A DNA stretch of 64,000 bases from Ahrensia sp. (GCA_002706335.1 PAKZ01000032.1:33466-97465); one strand, 5' to 3'. Shown: positions 9,294-17,939, counted from the stretch's first letter. Notes: generated by a model not told the origin, from the sequence alone. Program-made: numbers and translations.

Positions 9294-10016
9294 CTATTGA
9301 TGCGCGTCGAGCGACAGCGAAAGCAGCCGCGTCTGGAGCGCCTTGTCCTCGGCGAGCTCGCCCATGCCGCCATGGTGAACGATCCGCCCGTCGTCGATGA
9401 CGCAGACATTGCGACCCAATGACGAAGCGAACAGGAAGTTCTGCTCGACAAGCAGGATCGTGGTGTCGCGCGAAATCTCCTGAAAGGCCGCGATCATTGC
9501 CCGGATGATCGACGGAGCCAGTCCCTTGGTCGGCTCGTCGATCAGGATGAGTTCGCGCTTCTCGACGATCGCCCGGGAGATCGCCAGCATCTGCTTCTGG
9601 CCGCCCGACAGCGACCATGCCGGCTTGGGCCAGAACTTCTCCATCGCCGGAAACAACTCGAAGATCTGCCCGAGCCGATCGTCGTTGAAACTGCCGTCCG
9701 CCGTTGCCAGCCGCATGTTTTCCTGAACGGTCAGCCCACCGAAAATGCCCATGTTCTCAGGGACGTAGGCGATACCCAAGCGGGCGATATCAGAGGTGTG
9801 CATCGCGGTGATGTCGTGATGCTTGAAAACGATAGCACCCGACCGCGCCCGCCACAGGCCCATGATGGTGCGCAGCGTCGTGGTCTTGCCGGCGCCGTTG
9901 CGGCCGAGCAGCACATGCACACCGCCCTCGGGCACATTGAAGGAAATACCGTGCAGCACCTGATATTCGCCGATATCGGTATGCACGTCATCGAGGCGAA
10001 GAACATGGTCGTTCAT
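9294..10016 (-). CDS. livF: branched-chain amino acid-type ABC transporter, ATPase LivF
   Basis: Cytoplasmic ABC ATPase, 240 aa, the usual LivF length. Walker A GRNGAGKTTTL, signature LSGGQKQMLAISRA and Walker B ELILIDEPTKGLAP are all intact. It overlaps livG by four bases (ATGA), so the two ATPases are probably made in equal amounts. Confidence 0.92.
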   Translation of the reverse strand: MNDHVLRLDDVHTDIGEYQVLHGISFNVPEGGVHVLLGRNGAGKTTTLRTIMGLWRARSGAIVFKHHDITAMHTSDIARLGIAYVPENMGIFGGLTVQENMRLATADGSFNDDRLGQIFELFPAMEKFWPKPAWSLSGGQKQMLAISRAIVEKRELILIDEPTKGLAPSIIRAMIAAFQEISRDTTILLVEQNFLFASSLGRNVCVIDDGRIVHHGGMGELAEDKALQTRLLSLSLDAHQ

Positions 10017-10783
10017 GCCGCCGCCTCGTCCGCCGGAATGCCGAGATAGATTTCGCGCACGATCGGCATCGCGATCACCTCTTCCGGCGGCCCGTCCGCG
10101 ACCAGTTCGCCATTGTTCAAGACGATGATGCGGTCGGCGAGTGCGCGCACGACATCCATCTTGTGTTCGACCAGCAGCACGGTCTTGGACGTGTCCTTGC
10201 GGATCTCGTCGATCAGTTCGAGGATCACCGGCGCCTCGTCGACGCTCATGCCGGCGGTCGGTTCGTCGAACATGAAGATATCCGGCTCCATCGCCAGCAG
10301 AAGTGCGACTTCCAGCTTGCGCTGATCGCCATGCGGCAAGGCCGCCGCCGGAAGACCCGCGACATCGTCGAGCCGCGTCGCCTTCAAATGCTGATACGCC
10401 TTGTCGGCGACGGTGCGAAAGGAGGAGGCCGGGCGGAACAGCCTCGGGCCGATGCCGTGCTTCGCCTGTACCGCGAGCCTGACATTTTCGAGCACGGAAA
10501 GCTTGGGAAACAGGTTCGTCAGTTGGAAGGCCCGGCCGATGCCGGCCTTGGCGCGCGCTGACGGTGAAAGACGCGTGATGTCATCGCCCCCCTTCAGGAT
10601 CCTCCCCTCGCTTGGCGCAAGCTGACCGGAGATCAGACTGAAATAGGTGGTCTTGCCGGCCCCGTTCGGCCCGACAATCACCGTCAGTTCGCCGGGTTGA
10701 AAGGCACAGGAGACGGCGTCGACCGCGGTATGGCCGCCAAAGCGGATCGTCAGGTCTCGTGTCTCGATGGAAGGAGCCGTCAT
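10013..10783 (-). CDS. livG: branched-chain amino acid-type ABC transporter, ATPase LivG
   Basis: Cytoplasmic ABC ATPase, 256 aa. Walker A GPNGAGKTTYFSLI and Walker B DIFMFDEPTAGM are intact, and the LivG-type C-terminal tail ends GIPADEAAA. The signature loop reads LPHGDQRKLEVALLLA, the usual LivG form in place of LSGGQ. It is separated from livK by 61 bases that contain a strong hairpin. Confidence 0.92.
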   Translation of the reverse strand: MTAPSIETRDLTIRFGGHTAVDAVSCAFQPGELTVIVGPNGAGKTTYFSLISGQLAPSEGRILKGGDDITRLSPSARAKAGIGRAFQLTNLFPKLSVLENVRLAVQAKHGIGPRLFRPASSFRTVADKAYQHLKATRLDDVAGLPAAALPHGDQRKLEVALLLAMEPDIFMFDEPTAGMSVDEAPVILELIDEIRKDTSKTVLLVEHKMDVVRALADRIIVLNNGELVADGPPEEVIAMPIVREIYLGIPADEAAA

Positions 10784-10800
10784 AAGGTCGCACCGGGTCG

Positions 10801-10823
10801 GCGGGCGCGCGAAACGCGCCCGC
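10801..10823. terminator. intercistronic hairpin between livK and livG
   Basis: Perfect 9-base GC-only arms GCGGGCGCG (10801-10809) and CGCGCCCGC (10815-10823) around CGAAA. On the transcribed minus strand there is no U-tract after the stem, so it probably protects or trims the livK message, raising binding protein over the membrane parts. Confidence 0.6.
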
Positions 10824-10844
10824 TTTTCTTGCAGAATTGGCCGC

Positions 10845-12047
10845 TTACTGGTTGTTGCGTCCGACGGGGATGTCCATTTCGTCAGGCTTGATTTCGCGAA
10901 CCAGTTCCGGAACCGCCCAATCCACTCCGTCCTCTACCTTGATCTTGAAGTGATACATGGACTGCAGTGCCTGATGATCCTCCGGACGGAAGGTCATTGT
11001 GCCTTTCGGCGTTTCCCAGCTCATGCCTTCCATGGTGGAAATCAGCGTCTCGGTATTCCATTCATCCGCGGTTTCGAGCGCCTTGACGATGGCAAGCGCC
11101 GCAGCCATGCCGCCTGCGGTAAAGAAGTCCGGCGGCGTGCCGAAACGCTTCTCGTGCTCGGCGACGAGCCAGTCATTGATCTCGTTCTTCGGCGATTCAT
11201 AGTAGTAATAGATCGCGCCTTCCATGCCCGGCACCTTCTTGTAGGAAGCCATAGCCGGAAGAATGTTGCCGCCGGTCGAGAGCTCGATACCGTAGCGGCC
11301 TGGATCGGCAGCAGCGAGCGGCGTCATGGCGTCGATTCCTGCGACATAGATGACGATGACCTTGCGGCCTTCCTTGTCCTTCAGGGCATTGAAAAGTCGT
11401 TCGATTGTAGCCGTGAAGTCGGTGGTCTGCTGCGGGACATATTCCTCGGCCTCAACCGTCGCACCGGAGCCTTCCAGCGCCTTCTTGAAGGCCGCGATAC
11501 CGTCTCGTCCAAAGGCGTAATCCTGAGCCAGCGTCGCGACGTGCAGGTTTTCGTCGGGCGCCAATGCCAGCGCCTGCGCCTGCATATCCATCGACGAGTT
11601 GCGCGATGTCTTGAAGACATAGCGGTTCGAATCCGGACCGGTGAGCGAATCCGCCACCGCCGGCTCCACAAGCAGAATCTTCTCGTATTCTTCGGCCACC
11701 GGCAGCATCGCGGTGGTGACGCCGGACGAGGTGCCGCCTACGGCAATCAACGCCTCATCGTCACCATAGGCCTCGGCGAGCGCGGCGCGGGCGATATCGG
11801 GCTTGAACTGGGTATCCTTCTCGATCAGCTCGATCTTCTTGCCCTTGATCTCCATCGTGCCATTGGTCGCGTATTCAAGGCCGAGCTGGAAGCCGGTCGA
11901 GGTCTGCTTCGAATAGACCTCCAGCGGCGAGCCGGACAGGCCGTGAACGAGAGCGATCTTGGCGGTATCGTCTTGCGCGCTGGCCGTACCGAAAGCCGCC
12001 GCGGCGACCGCTCCAGCGACGGTCAATGTCGCGAAAATCCGTTTCAT
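10845..12047 (-). CDS. ABC transporter periplasmic substrate-binding protein (LivK/HAAT family)
   Basis: 400 aa. A Sec signal peptide (MKRIFATLTVAGAVAAAAFGTASA, residues 1-24) leads into a type I periplasmic binding fold (KIALVHGLSGSPLEVYSKQTSTGFQLGLEYA). First gene of the liv operon, with a strong GGAGG ribosome site. HAAT binding proteins of this type take branched-chain amino acids, amides, urea or aromatic acids; nothing I can see settles which. A PAS-LuxR regulator is divergent from it across a 273-base gap rich in palindromes. Confidence 0.85.
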   Translation of the reverse strand: MKRIFATLTVAGAVAAAAFGTASAQDDTAKIALVHGLSGSPLEVYSKQTSTGFQLGLEYATNGTMEIKGKKIELIEKDTQFKPDIARAALAEAYGDDEALIAVGGTSSGVTTAMLPVAEEYEKILLVEPAVADSLTGPDSNRYVFKTSRNSSMDMQAQALALAPDENLHVATLAQDYAFGRDGIAAFKKALEGSGATVEAEEYVPQQTTDFTATIERLFNALKDKEGRKVIVIYVAGIDAMTPLAAADPGRYGIELSTGGNILPAMASYKKVPGMEGAIYYYYESPKNEINDWLVAEHEKRFGTPPDFFTAGGMAAALAIVKALETADEWNTETLISTMEGMSWETPKGTMTFRPEDHQALQSMYHFKIKVEDGVDWAVPELVREIKPDEMDIPVGRNNQ

Positions 12048-12097
12048 GTCGTTTCCTCCATCTTATGGCCAGGCGTTCCCGGACGCCCTGACGCCAG

Positions 12098-12139
12098 CCG
12101 GCATCGCGATGCCGGACTACGTGAATTCACGCGATCGCG
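12098..12139. promoter_or_regulatory. three adjacent palindromes in the livK / PAS-LuxR promoter region
   Basis: In the 273-base divergent gap there are three perfect palindromes almost in a row: an 18-mer with arms CCGGCATCG/CGATGCCGG (12098-12115), CGTGAATTCACG (12120-12131) and CGCGATCGCG (12130-12139). They are candidate operators for the neighbouring regulator; none is tied to a known factor. Confidence 0.45.
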
Positions 12140-12320
12140 GAGCCGTCGGGTTGGCATTCTGGCGAAACGAACAAGCGTTTTGCGGTATCCTCCCCATCGG
12201 CCCTTCGGCCGCCATCCGGCACCGCCGGATCCTCCCATATGCACATTCCTCGTTGCGCAGTCGGGCCGCATGGTAGTATCCGCTCGAACTCGAAAGGCTG
12301 GCAATATCGTAGAAACACGC

Positions 12321-12893
12321 ATGGGCAATACGGATAACTACGAAGACCTGGACCGGCTGGCCTGGGAGCATGCGCCGGTCGGCATCGTGATGACGGAGAA
12401 CCGTGTCATCCGGACCTGCAATCCGGCCTTCGCGAAAATGTTCGGCTTTACCGTGGACAAGCTGCGCGACCAGTCCTTCGCCATCCTCTACCCCTCCTAC
12501 GAGGAGTTCGTGAAAGCCCGCAATATCGGCGTCAAGCCGCTGCGCGAGATCAATCGCTATTCCGACGAGCGCATCATGGCCCGTTCCGACGGGTCGATGT
12601 TCTGGTGCCGGGTGCGCGGCATGACGCTGACGGAGGAAGGAGACCCGCTGATGAAGGCGGTATGGAGCTTCGCCGATCTGTCGCACGAGCGGCCGATGCA
12701 CCAACTGACGACGCGCGAACGCCAACTCGTGATGTTTCTCGGCGAAGGGCGAACCTCGAAGGAAATCGCCCGGATCATCGACATTTCGCCGCGCACGGTG
12801 GAGGCCTACCGGGCGCGGCTTTTAAAGAAATTTCAGGCGGCCAATGTCGCCGAGCTGCTGGGCAAACTCGGCGGCATGCCGGGTCTGGGCTGA
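12321..12893 (+). CDS. PAS domain / LuxR-type HTH transcriptional regulator
   Basis: 190 aa. Residues about 12-115 form a PAS sensor domain (ITY-like core VGIVMTENRVIRTCNPAFAK, with W-C-R in the MFWCRVRG strand). Residues about 130-185 form a LuxR/FixJ-type helix-turn-helix (LTTRERQLVMFLGEGRTSKEIARIIDISPRTVEAYRARLL). There is no receiver domain, so a ligand or cofactor in the PAS pocket probably sets activity directly. It is divergent from livK and most likely controls that transporter. The chosen ATG gives a compact PAS domain; the open frame upstream has no domain content. Confidence 0.85.
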   Translation: MGNTDNYEDLDRLAWEHAPVGIVMTENRVIRTCNPAFAKMFGFTVDKLRDQSFAILYPSYEEFVKARNIGVKPLREINRYSDERIMARSDGSMFWCRVRGMTLTEEGDPLMKAVWSFADLSHERPMHQLTTRERQLVMFLGEGRTSKEIARIIDISPRTVEAYRARLLKKFQAANVAELLGKLGGMPGLG

Positions 12894-12896
12894 CGC

Positions 12897-13790
12897 TCAG
12901 GCGTTTTCCGACGCCCAGTTGGCATTGGTCTTGATGCCGCCCAGCGGGAAGAAGTGCACCTTCTCGATCAGGCTGTCCGGATTTGCCGCCTTGTAGGCCG
13001 CGAGTTCAGCGACAACCTCGGTCGGCTCATAAGGAAGCAGCAGCTTCGACATGTCCATGGCGCGCTTCTGCAGCACCTTGAGCGAGGGACCGACACCGCA
13101 AGCGACCGCGAACTTGATCAGCGTCTGGAGTTTCGCCGGACCGGCGACGCCGACATGGATCGGCAATGTAATGCCGGCCGACTTCAGCCGCTCGGCCCAG
13201 GCAGCGATCGGCTTGGCGTCGAAGGCGAACTGCGTGGCGATCGCCATCTCGGCATCCGTGCGCTCGGAGAAGGCTTGCTTCCACAGCATGGCGTCGTCGA
13301 CATTTTTCGTCGAGCCGTCCTTGTCGATGTCCTTGTTGCCTTCGGGATGGCCGGCGACATGCAAGCGCTTGAAGCCATATTGGTCGAACAGGCCGGATTC
13401 CATCAACTGCATTGAGGAATGGAAATCGCCGACCGGCTTCTCGACGCCGCCGGCAAGCAGAAGCGCCTGGTCGACGCCGGCCTCGCCCTGATAGCGCTTG
13501 ATCCAATCCTCAAGCGTCGCCTTGTCCTTGATGATGCGCGCCGGGAAATGCGGCATAACCGGGAAACTGTCTTCATGCAGCCGCTTCGCCGTCTCGACCA
13601 TTTCCTCGATCGGCGTGCCCTCGATATGGGCGATATAGACACGGGTTCCAGCGGGCAGCAGAGCCTTGAAATCCTCCACCTTAGCCGCGGTGCGCGGCAT
13701 CACTTCTATAGAGAAACCCTCAATAAAGGCACCGAGCGAAGCCGCGTTGGCGGCAGTGTCGATTTTTCCACGTTTGAGAATGTTGAGCAT
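12897..13790 (-). CDS. metF: methylenetetrahydrofolate reductase-like protein
   Basis: 297 aa, a TIM-barrel MetF homologue that interconverts 5-methyl- and 5,10-methylene-tetrahydrofolate. Visible family features are SIEVMPRTA near residue 30, the FPVMPHFPARI segment and a GGVEKPVGDF loop. The start at 13790 follows a strong GGAGG; an upstream GTG lies inside an operator-like site and is rejected. Lying downstream of the LigM-like demethylase, it should oxidise the methyl group captured on folate, as metF beside ligM does in Sphingobium SYK-6. It is a divergent, catabolic type of MetF, not the standard methionine-pathway enzyme. Confidence 0.8.
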   Translation of the reverse strand: MLNILKRGKIDTAANAASLGAFIEGFSIEVMPRTAAKVEDFKALLPAGTRVYIAHIEGTPIEEMVETAKRLHEDSFPVMPHFPARIIKDKATLEDWIKRYQGEAGVDQALLLAGGVEKPVGDFHSSMQLMESGLFDQYGFKRLHVAGHPEGNKDIDKDGSTKNVDDAMLWKQAFSERTDAEMAIATQFAFDAKPIAAWAERLKSAGITLPIHVGVAGPAKLQTLIKFAVACGVGPSLKVLQKRAMDMSKLLLPYEPTEVVAELAAYKAANPDSLIEKVHFFPLGGIKTNANWASENA

Positions 13791-13820
13791 AGCCGGCGCC
13801 TCCTCCGCCCGAGATAAAAT

Positions 13821-13828
13821 TGTGTACA
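13821..13828. promoter_or_regulatory. variant GntR-type box (TGTGTACA) before metF
   Basis: TGTGTACA inside the palindrome GTGTACAC (13822-13829), about 30 bases upstream of the metF ATG. One base away from the TGTATACA boxes at the other members of the proposed regulon. Confidence 0.5.
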
Positions 13829-13905
13829 CGCACGAGTGACTGGAGCGGCCATATCGCCGCCTTCCCGCAATATAATGCAGGCAATCTTACAATGCGAGAA
13901 GATTC

Positions 13906-13913
13906 TGTATACA
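13906..13913. promoter_or_regulatory. TGTATACA operator between ligM and metF
   Basis: TGTATACA in the wider near-palindrome CTGTATACACAG, about 115 bases upstream of metF. Together with the variant at 13821 it suggests that metF has its own regulated promoter. Confidence 0.55.
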
Positions 13914-13961
13914 CAGCAGGCCTCGACGACAAAGGCCTGCGGTCACGGCACCGCAATGAAA

Positions 13962-13994
13962 ATGGCCGTCGATCCTTTACGGACCGACGGCCAT
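13962..13994. terminator. hairpin after ligM
   Basis: Perfect 10-base arms ATGGCCGTCG (13962-13971) and CGACGGCCAT (13985-13994) with a 13-base loop, about 50 bases past the ligM stop. It probably ends or protects the ligM message ahead of the separate metF promoter. Confidence 0.6.
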
Positions 13995-14044
13995 CGAAGA
14001 GATCTTATGGCCGGGCGCGGCTTGCGCCGCGCCGACCTCCGGCG

Positions 14045-15457
14045 TCAGGACGCCTTCTTGGTGCGCCAGCTGTCGGCGTAGTTTTCGCGAGCCTCGGCCG
14101 CATAGGGCGTGGGAGCGACGCGGACACGAATCTCCATCTGCTTATGCGGTTCGGTCGAGGTCTTGCCAGTGGTTTCCGGCTCGCCCCAGACGAGAGTGAG
14201 GATTTCCTCTTCCTGGACGTCGACATCGACGACGCCGAGCGACAGACAGCGACGCTCATTCCAGGAGTAGCCGTTGAACATCGACATGCCGACCTTCTTG
14301 CCGTCCTTGAGGATAAGGTCGGCGGAGGAGGACGCATAGTTCGGCTGCGGGAAGTCGATCCACTTACCCGGAGTGCCGTCTTCGAAAGCGGTCGCGATAA
14401 CCTTCAGCACGTCTTCCGGGTTCCACTCGAAGGTGACCTTCTTGCGCTTCGGGCCGTCGGCCTTGATCTTCTCGAGAGCCGCCTTGCCGACGAAATCGTC
14501 CTTCTTCCAGCCAATGTAGAAGTCGTAACCGAGTTCGAACGGGTTGACGTAGTAGTCTTCGATATTGTCGGAGACGAAGGAACCGCCGATCGCTCCGGCC
14601 GCCTCATACATGTCGGCGCCGAGCCAGTCGCGGTAGTCGGCCAGCATGCCGTCGCCCGTGTAGATGCCGGGCAGCGGGGACGGGATCCAGCCCGATTCCA
14701 GCGTGTTGGTCGAGTAGGCGCGGCTGCCGCACTGTACCAGATTGACGCCGGCTTCCTTGGCCGCCTGCATGATCGTGGAGTGAATGTAATCCTTGTCCTT
14801 GTACGGACCCCAGACTTCAAGACCCGGCGCACCCGCCATGCCGTGACGCAGCGCCTGCACCTTCTTCGAACCAATATTGATCCAGTCGACGTGGAAGAAC
14901 TTGATGTCCGGAATCGGACCGCCGTTCATCTTCTCGAAGACCTTCGGAGCCTCGGGGCCCTGAATCTGGAAACGGTAATGCTCGCGCAGCACGCGCTCGC
15001 CTTCCGGACGGCTGGGCGACCGCGGATCGTGACGGATGCGCACGTTCCACTTGCCCCAGGCCGATGCGAACAGCAGCCAATGCGACGTCGGGGCGCGGCC
15101 GACGAGGATGTACTTGTCCTCACGCTCGCGGAAAATGATGTGGTCGCCGATGACGTGGCCATTAGGCGTGACCGGCACATAGTGCTTTGCGCGGTTCAGG
15201 TCGAAATTCGAGAAGGAGTTGATGCCGTGATAGGCCAGAAACTCGGTTGCCTGCGGGCCTTCGACGATCAGTTCGTCCATGTGGTGCGACTGATCGAAAA
15301 GCACGGCGCCATCGCGCCACGCGGCCTGCTCGCTGCGCCAGTTGGTGAATTCCGGAGCGACGACGGGGTATACATACATACCGATCTTGGAGTTGCGCAG
15401 CATCTCAACCGCGCCGCCGGATGCCTTCATAACTTCGGAAAGTGACGATTTTGTCAT
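14045..15457 (-). CDS. ligM: LigM-like tetrahydrofolate-dependent O-demethylase (GcvT/aminomethyltransferase family)
   Basis: 470 aa, close to the length of LigM (about 471), the vanillate/3-O-methylgallate O-demethylase that moves the aryl methyl group to tetrahydrofolate. From memory of LigM, long stretches agree: MLRNSKIGMYVYPVVAPEF, HGMAGAPGLEVWGPY, NTLESGWIPSPLPGIYTG, then GAIGGSFVSDNIEDYYVNP and EPHKQMEIR. The start at 15457 has a GGGAGGA ribosome site; upstream in-frame codons cover the operator. MetF next door and a GntR regulator support a C1 role. DmdA (DMSP demethylase) is a related alternative, but the matches favour LigM. The exact methoxylated substrate is unknown. Confidence 0.85.
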   Translation of the reverse strand: MTKSSLSEVMKASGGAVEMLRNSKIGMYVYPVVAPEFTNWRSEQAAWRDGAVLFDQSHHMDELIVEGPQATEFLAYHGINSFSNFDLNRAKHYVPVTPNGHVIGDHIIFREREDKYILVGRAPTSHWLLFASAWGKWNVRIRHDPRSPSRPEGERVLREHYRFQIQGPEAPKVFEKMNGGPIPDIKFFHVDWINIGSKKVQALRHGMAGAPGLEVWGPYKDKDYIHSTIMQAAKEAGVNLVQCGSRAYSTNTLESGWIPSPLPGIYTGDGMLADYRDWLGADMYEAAGAIGGSFVSDNIEDYYVNPFELGYDFYIGWKKDDFVGKAALEKIKADGPKRKKVTFEWNPEDVLKVIATAFEDGTPGKWIDFPQPNYASSSADLILKDGKKVGMSMFNGYSWNERRCLSLGVVDVDVQEEEILTLVWGEPETTGKTSTEPHKQMEIRVRVAPTPYAAEARENYADSWRTKKAS

Positions 15458-15486
15458 ATTTATCCTCCCATGGACTGGATGCGTTG

Positions 15487-15494
15487 TGTATACA
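15487..15494. promoter_or_regulatory. TGTATACA operator before ligM
   Basis: Perfect TGTATACA within GTGTATACATT, 30 bases upstream of the ligM start, overlapping the likely promoter. Same motif as at fdsG, metF and the GntR gene. Confidence 0.65.
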
Positions 15495-15619
15495 TTATCT
15501 AGTGCCGGATCGTATCGCCCGTTGCAAGCAATTTCTCTCGACACGCAAAATTTTGCCGAACGCCGCCAATAGGACGGCGTTAGCCGCGGCAGACCGCGGT
15601 CACTTAATCTCGGGAGAGA

Positions 15620-16354
15620 TCACGCCACGACGAGCGCATGGCCCGGAACGCGCTCCATCAGGCTCCGGTCTTCAAGCAGCACATATTCCATGTTGCGCCG
15701 CGCGATGCGCGCATGTTCGCGCGCCAGACCTTCGGCGCGCGTACCTTCACGGGCAGCAATCGCCTCGACGATCGCGCGATGCTGCGCTTGGGCAACATTG
15801 AGCGACCGGCGGAAAGCCTCGATATCCGCCCTGTCCGGCGTGAAGGCCGAGGGCGACGCGAAAGGCAGGCGAGCGGCCCGCTCCACTTCATGGGTCACGA
15901 TCTTGCTGCCCGCCAGCCCCGCCAGTTCGGAATGAAATCTGGCATTTAGCTCGGAGTACGCCTCGAAATCGACTTCGCCCGGCGCAGCGCCGAAACAAGC
16001 ATCGAGATCGTTCAGGACGCCCTGAATGCGCGCCATGGCCTCCGGCTTGACGCCGCGTTCCGCGGCAAGGCGCGCCGCAGTCCCCTCCATCACGCCGCGC
16101 AGCTCGATCGCATCGATCACGTCGGAAAAGGTGAATTGGCGCACGACGAAACCGCCGCTTTTGGCCCGTTCGAGAAGTCCCTCCTCCGCCAGACGCGACA
16201 TCGCATCGCGAAGCGGTGTGCGTGAAATCTCGAGTTCTTCGGCAAGCGGCACCTCGAAAAGGCGCGTTCCGCCAGGCAGGTCGCCGGCAAGAATTTTCTT
16301 CCGCAACTCTATGACGGTGCGTGTCGCGTGTGTCTTGTTGCCGTTTTGCTGCAT
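15620..16354 (-). CDS. GntR/FCD-family transcriptional regulator of the C1 (ligM-metF) genes
   Basis: 244 aa. The N-terminal winged helix is typical GntR (LRKKILAGDLPGGTRLFEVPLAEELEISRTPLRDAMSRLAEEGLL). The C-terminal FCD domain carries the metal-binding histidine set (ARFHSELAGLAG, then QHRAIVEAI and REHARIARRNMEY). It is just upstream of ligM on the same strand and has a TGTATACA box 15 bases before its own start, which suggests autoregulation. FCD regulators usually release DNA when an organic acid binds; a methoxylated aromatic acid or a breakdown product is a reasonable guess here. Confidence 0.88.
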   Translation of the reverse strand: MQQNGNKTHATRTVIELRKKILAGDLPGGTRLFEVPLAEELEISRTPLRDAMSRLAEEGLLERAKSGGFVVRQFTFSDVIDAIELRGVMEGTAARLAAERGVKPEAMARIQGVLNDLDACFGAAPGEVDFEAYSELNARFHSELAGLAGSKIVTHEVERAARLPFASPSAFTPDRADIEAFRRSLNVAQAQHRAIVEAIAAREGTRAEGLAREHARIARRNMEYVLLEDRSLMERVPGHALVVA

Positions 16355-16368
16355 AATGTCTTGGCCTG

Positions 16369-16376
16369 TGTATACA
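16369..16376. promoter_or_regulatory. TGTATACA operator before the GntR gene
   Basis: Perfect TGTATACA within TGTGTATACATC, 15 bases upstream of the GntR start; a position suited to autorepression. Confidence 0.65.
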
Positions 16377-16477
16377 TCGCTCCGCGCAAATATGCACTTT
16401 TTTGCCCGAACATGCCAACTGCCACTACTGGTGATGTGCGATCTGCCTCGGGATGCGGGATGCGACGCCCCGGGGCC

Positions 16478-17833
16478 CTAACTCCAAAAGAACGTTCCAA
16501 GCGCTGCCGCAACGGAAAAACAGGCAAGCATCAGAAGTGAAAAACGCCCGTTCCACGCAAGCGCTACCGTCGGGGCCTCCCGACCAACCTTCTGCGCCGT
16601 GATCAGCATATTCGCCGTAAACGGTGTGCCGCCGCTTGCGATCGCCCACCCCCATGTCAGCGCACATATCAGCCAGAACTTGGCGGCATCCGGCCAGATC
16701 CCATTGAGCGCGCCAGACAATATCGTCACGCTCAAAACAGGGTTCATGGCAATCATCCCGAACGCGAAAATCGCCCAGGGGATCGCCAGGGCGAGGATAG
16801 ACGCCATCTCCAGCGAAACCGACCCCTGCAAACCGCCCCAATGTTCCAGGAGCACTTCCCCAACACCGCCGATCACAGTCGCGCCGGCAATGATCCCGAT
16901 CTCGTTTACGAGCGAGGAGCCGGCATTCGACAGGCTCGCGGCGCCCTGCCCGAAAGACATTCGGCCACCGCTGATCGAAACCGCCGACCACAAAATCCCC
17001 AGTATAAGGACAACCGTGAACATGCCTTCGATAAGCGGAACGTCGAAAATTCCGACCCAGGCGAGTCCGCTGACCACCAGCAACGCGGCAAGAGCGACGA
17101 CGCGCGCGAGGGTCCATTTCTCGGCCGTAGATATTGCGGCCATGCCCGGAACCTTCGCTCTGCGCCCACGCTCCATCCAGTATCCAACCGCAAGGAAGAA
17201 GGCGGCGCCGGCAAGACCGCCCGGCACAAAGCCGATATAGGACACATCCGGCACATGCGAAAAGACAATCAGAATGCCGAGCGACAATGGCGACCAAAGC
17301 GCTGTGCCGGTAAATCCACGGGTCTGGGCAACCGTAAGCGAGCGCACCATGGCTTCATTCGCGTCCTTAAGGCGCGACATGAGCAATGTCATGATCAGGA
17401 TCACCGCGCCGATCTGGAGGAAAAGCGCGAGCACGTGGGATCCGAGTGTAACGAACAGATAGCGCTGCCCCGGAGGGCGCGTGACAATCGTTTCCGCAGC
17501 CCTGCCGATTTCCGGAGAACGAGCGGCCAGATCGGCGAGGTATTGCATGACGAGCAGAAAGACAAAGAGAAAACCTGCCCGCTCGAACCCGTTTCCGGGG
17601 GCCCCTCCCGCGAGGAGCCAGCCTCCTGCAAACAGGGCAACTCCAATAGACAGAATGATCCGCGCGTTGCGCTTGAGCCGGTCGAAATGGACGAGAAAAT
17701 GCAGCGCGAACACACCCGCCCAGACCGGCCAGGGCACGGCGAAGCCGAATAGCTGCGCAAAAACCGCCGCAAAGGCGAGGACAATCGCCAGATTCCCGGC
17801 AACGCTGCGGACGTCTGCGCCGTTGATCATCAT
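16478..17833 (-). CDS. polytopic inner-membrane transporter of unknown specificity
   Basis: About 451 aa with some ten to twelve hydrophobic segments. The C-terminal half has small-residue-rich re-entrant-like stretches (SLSNAGSSLVNEIGIIAG and IASGGTPFTANMLI), which recall ion-transporter (IT) superfamily carriers. I cannot name the family. The start is placed at the ATG at 17833 (MMINGAD) after GGACAGGA. It lies upstream of the GntR-ligM-metF genes on the same strand, so uptake of a methoxylated compound is possible, but that is inference. No TGTATACA box is visible before it. Confidence 0.6.
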   Translation of the reverse strand: MMINGADVRSVAGNLAIVLAFAAVFAQLFGFAVPWPVWAGVFALHFLVHFDRLKRNARIILSIGVALFAGGWLLAGGAPGNGFERAGFLFVFLLVMQYLADLAARSPEIGRAAETIVTRPPGQRYLFVTLGSHVLALFLQIGAVILIMTLLMSRLKDANEAMVRSLTVAQTRGFTGTALWSPLSLGILIVFSHVPDVSYIGFVPGGLAGAAFFLAVGYWMERGRRAKVPGMAAISTAEKWTLARVVALAALLVVSGLAWVGIFDVPLIEGMFTVVLILGILWSAVSISGGRMSFGQGAASLSNAGSSLVNEIGIIAGATVIGGVGEVLLEHWGGLQGSVSLEMASILALAIPWAIFAFGMIAMNPVLSVTILSGALNGIWPDAAKFWLICALTWGWAIASGGTPFTANMLITAQKVGREAPTVALAWNGRFSLLMLACFSVAAALGTFFWS

Positions 17834-17939
17834 TTCCTGTCCAGAAGCCGTCCCGTGAAAGCCGAAACGCCCCCTTCGAACACGAGCCACGCCGCGAGGC
17901 AAGATACCCCGAGGTCAGCCGGACAGGCTTTGCCGCAGC

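Noticed and set aside
13820..15445. 541-codon open frame on the plus strand
   Set aside because: Antisense to ligM, which has a strong ribosome site and clear homology.
14045..15457. DMSP demethylase DmdA
   Set aside because: Same superfamily, but the conserved blocks and length agree with LigM; a MetF partner fits both.
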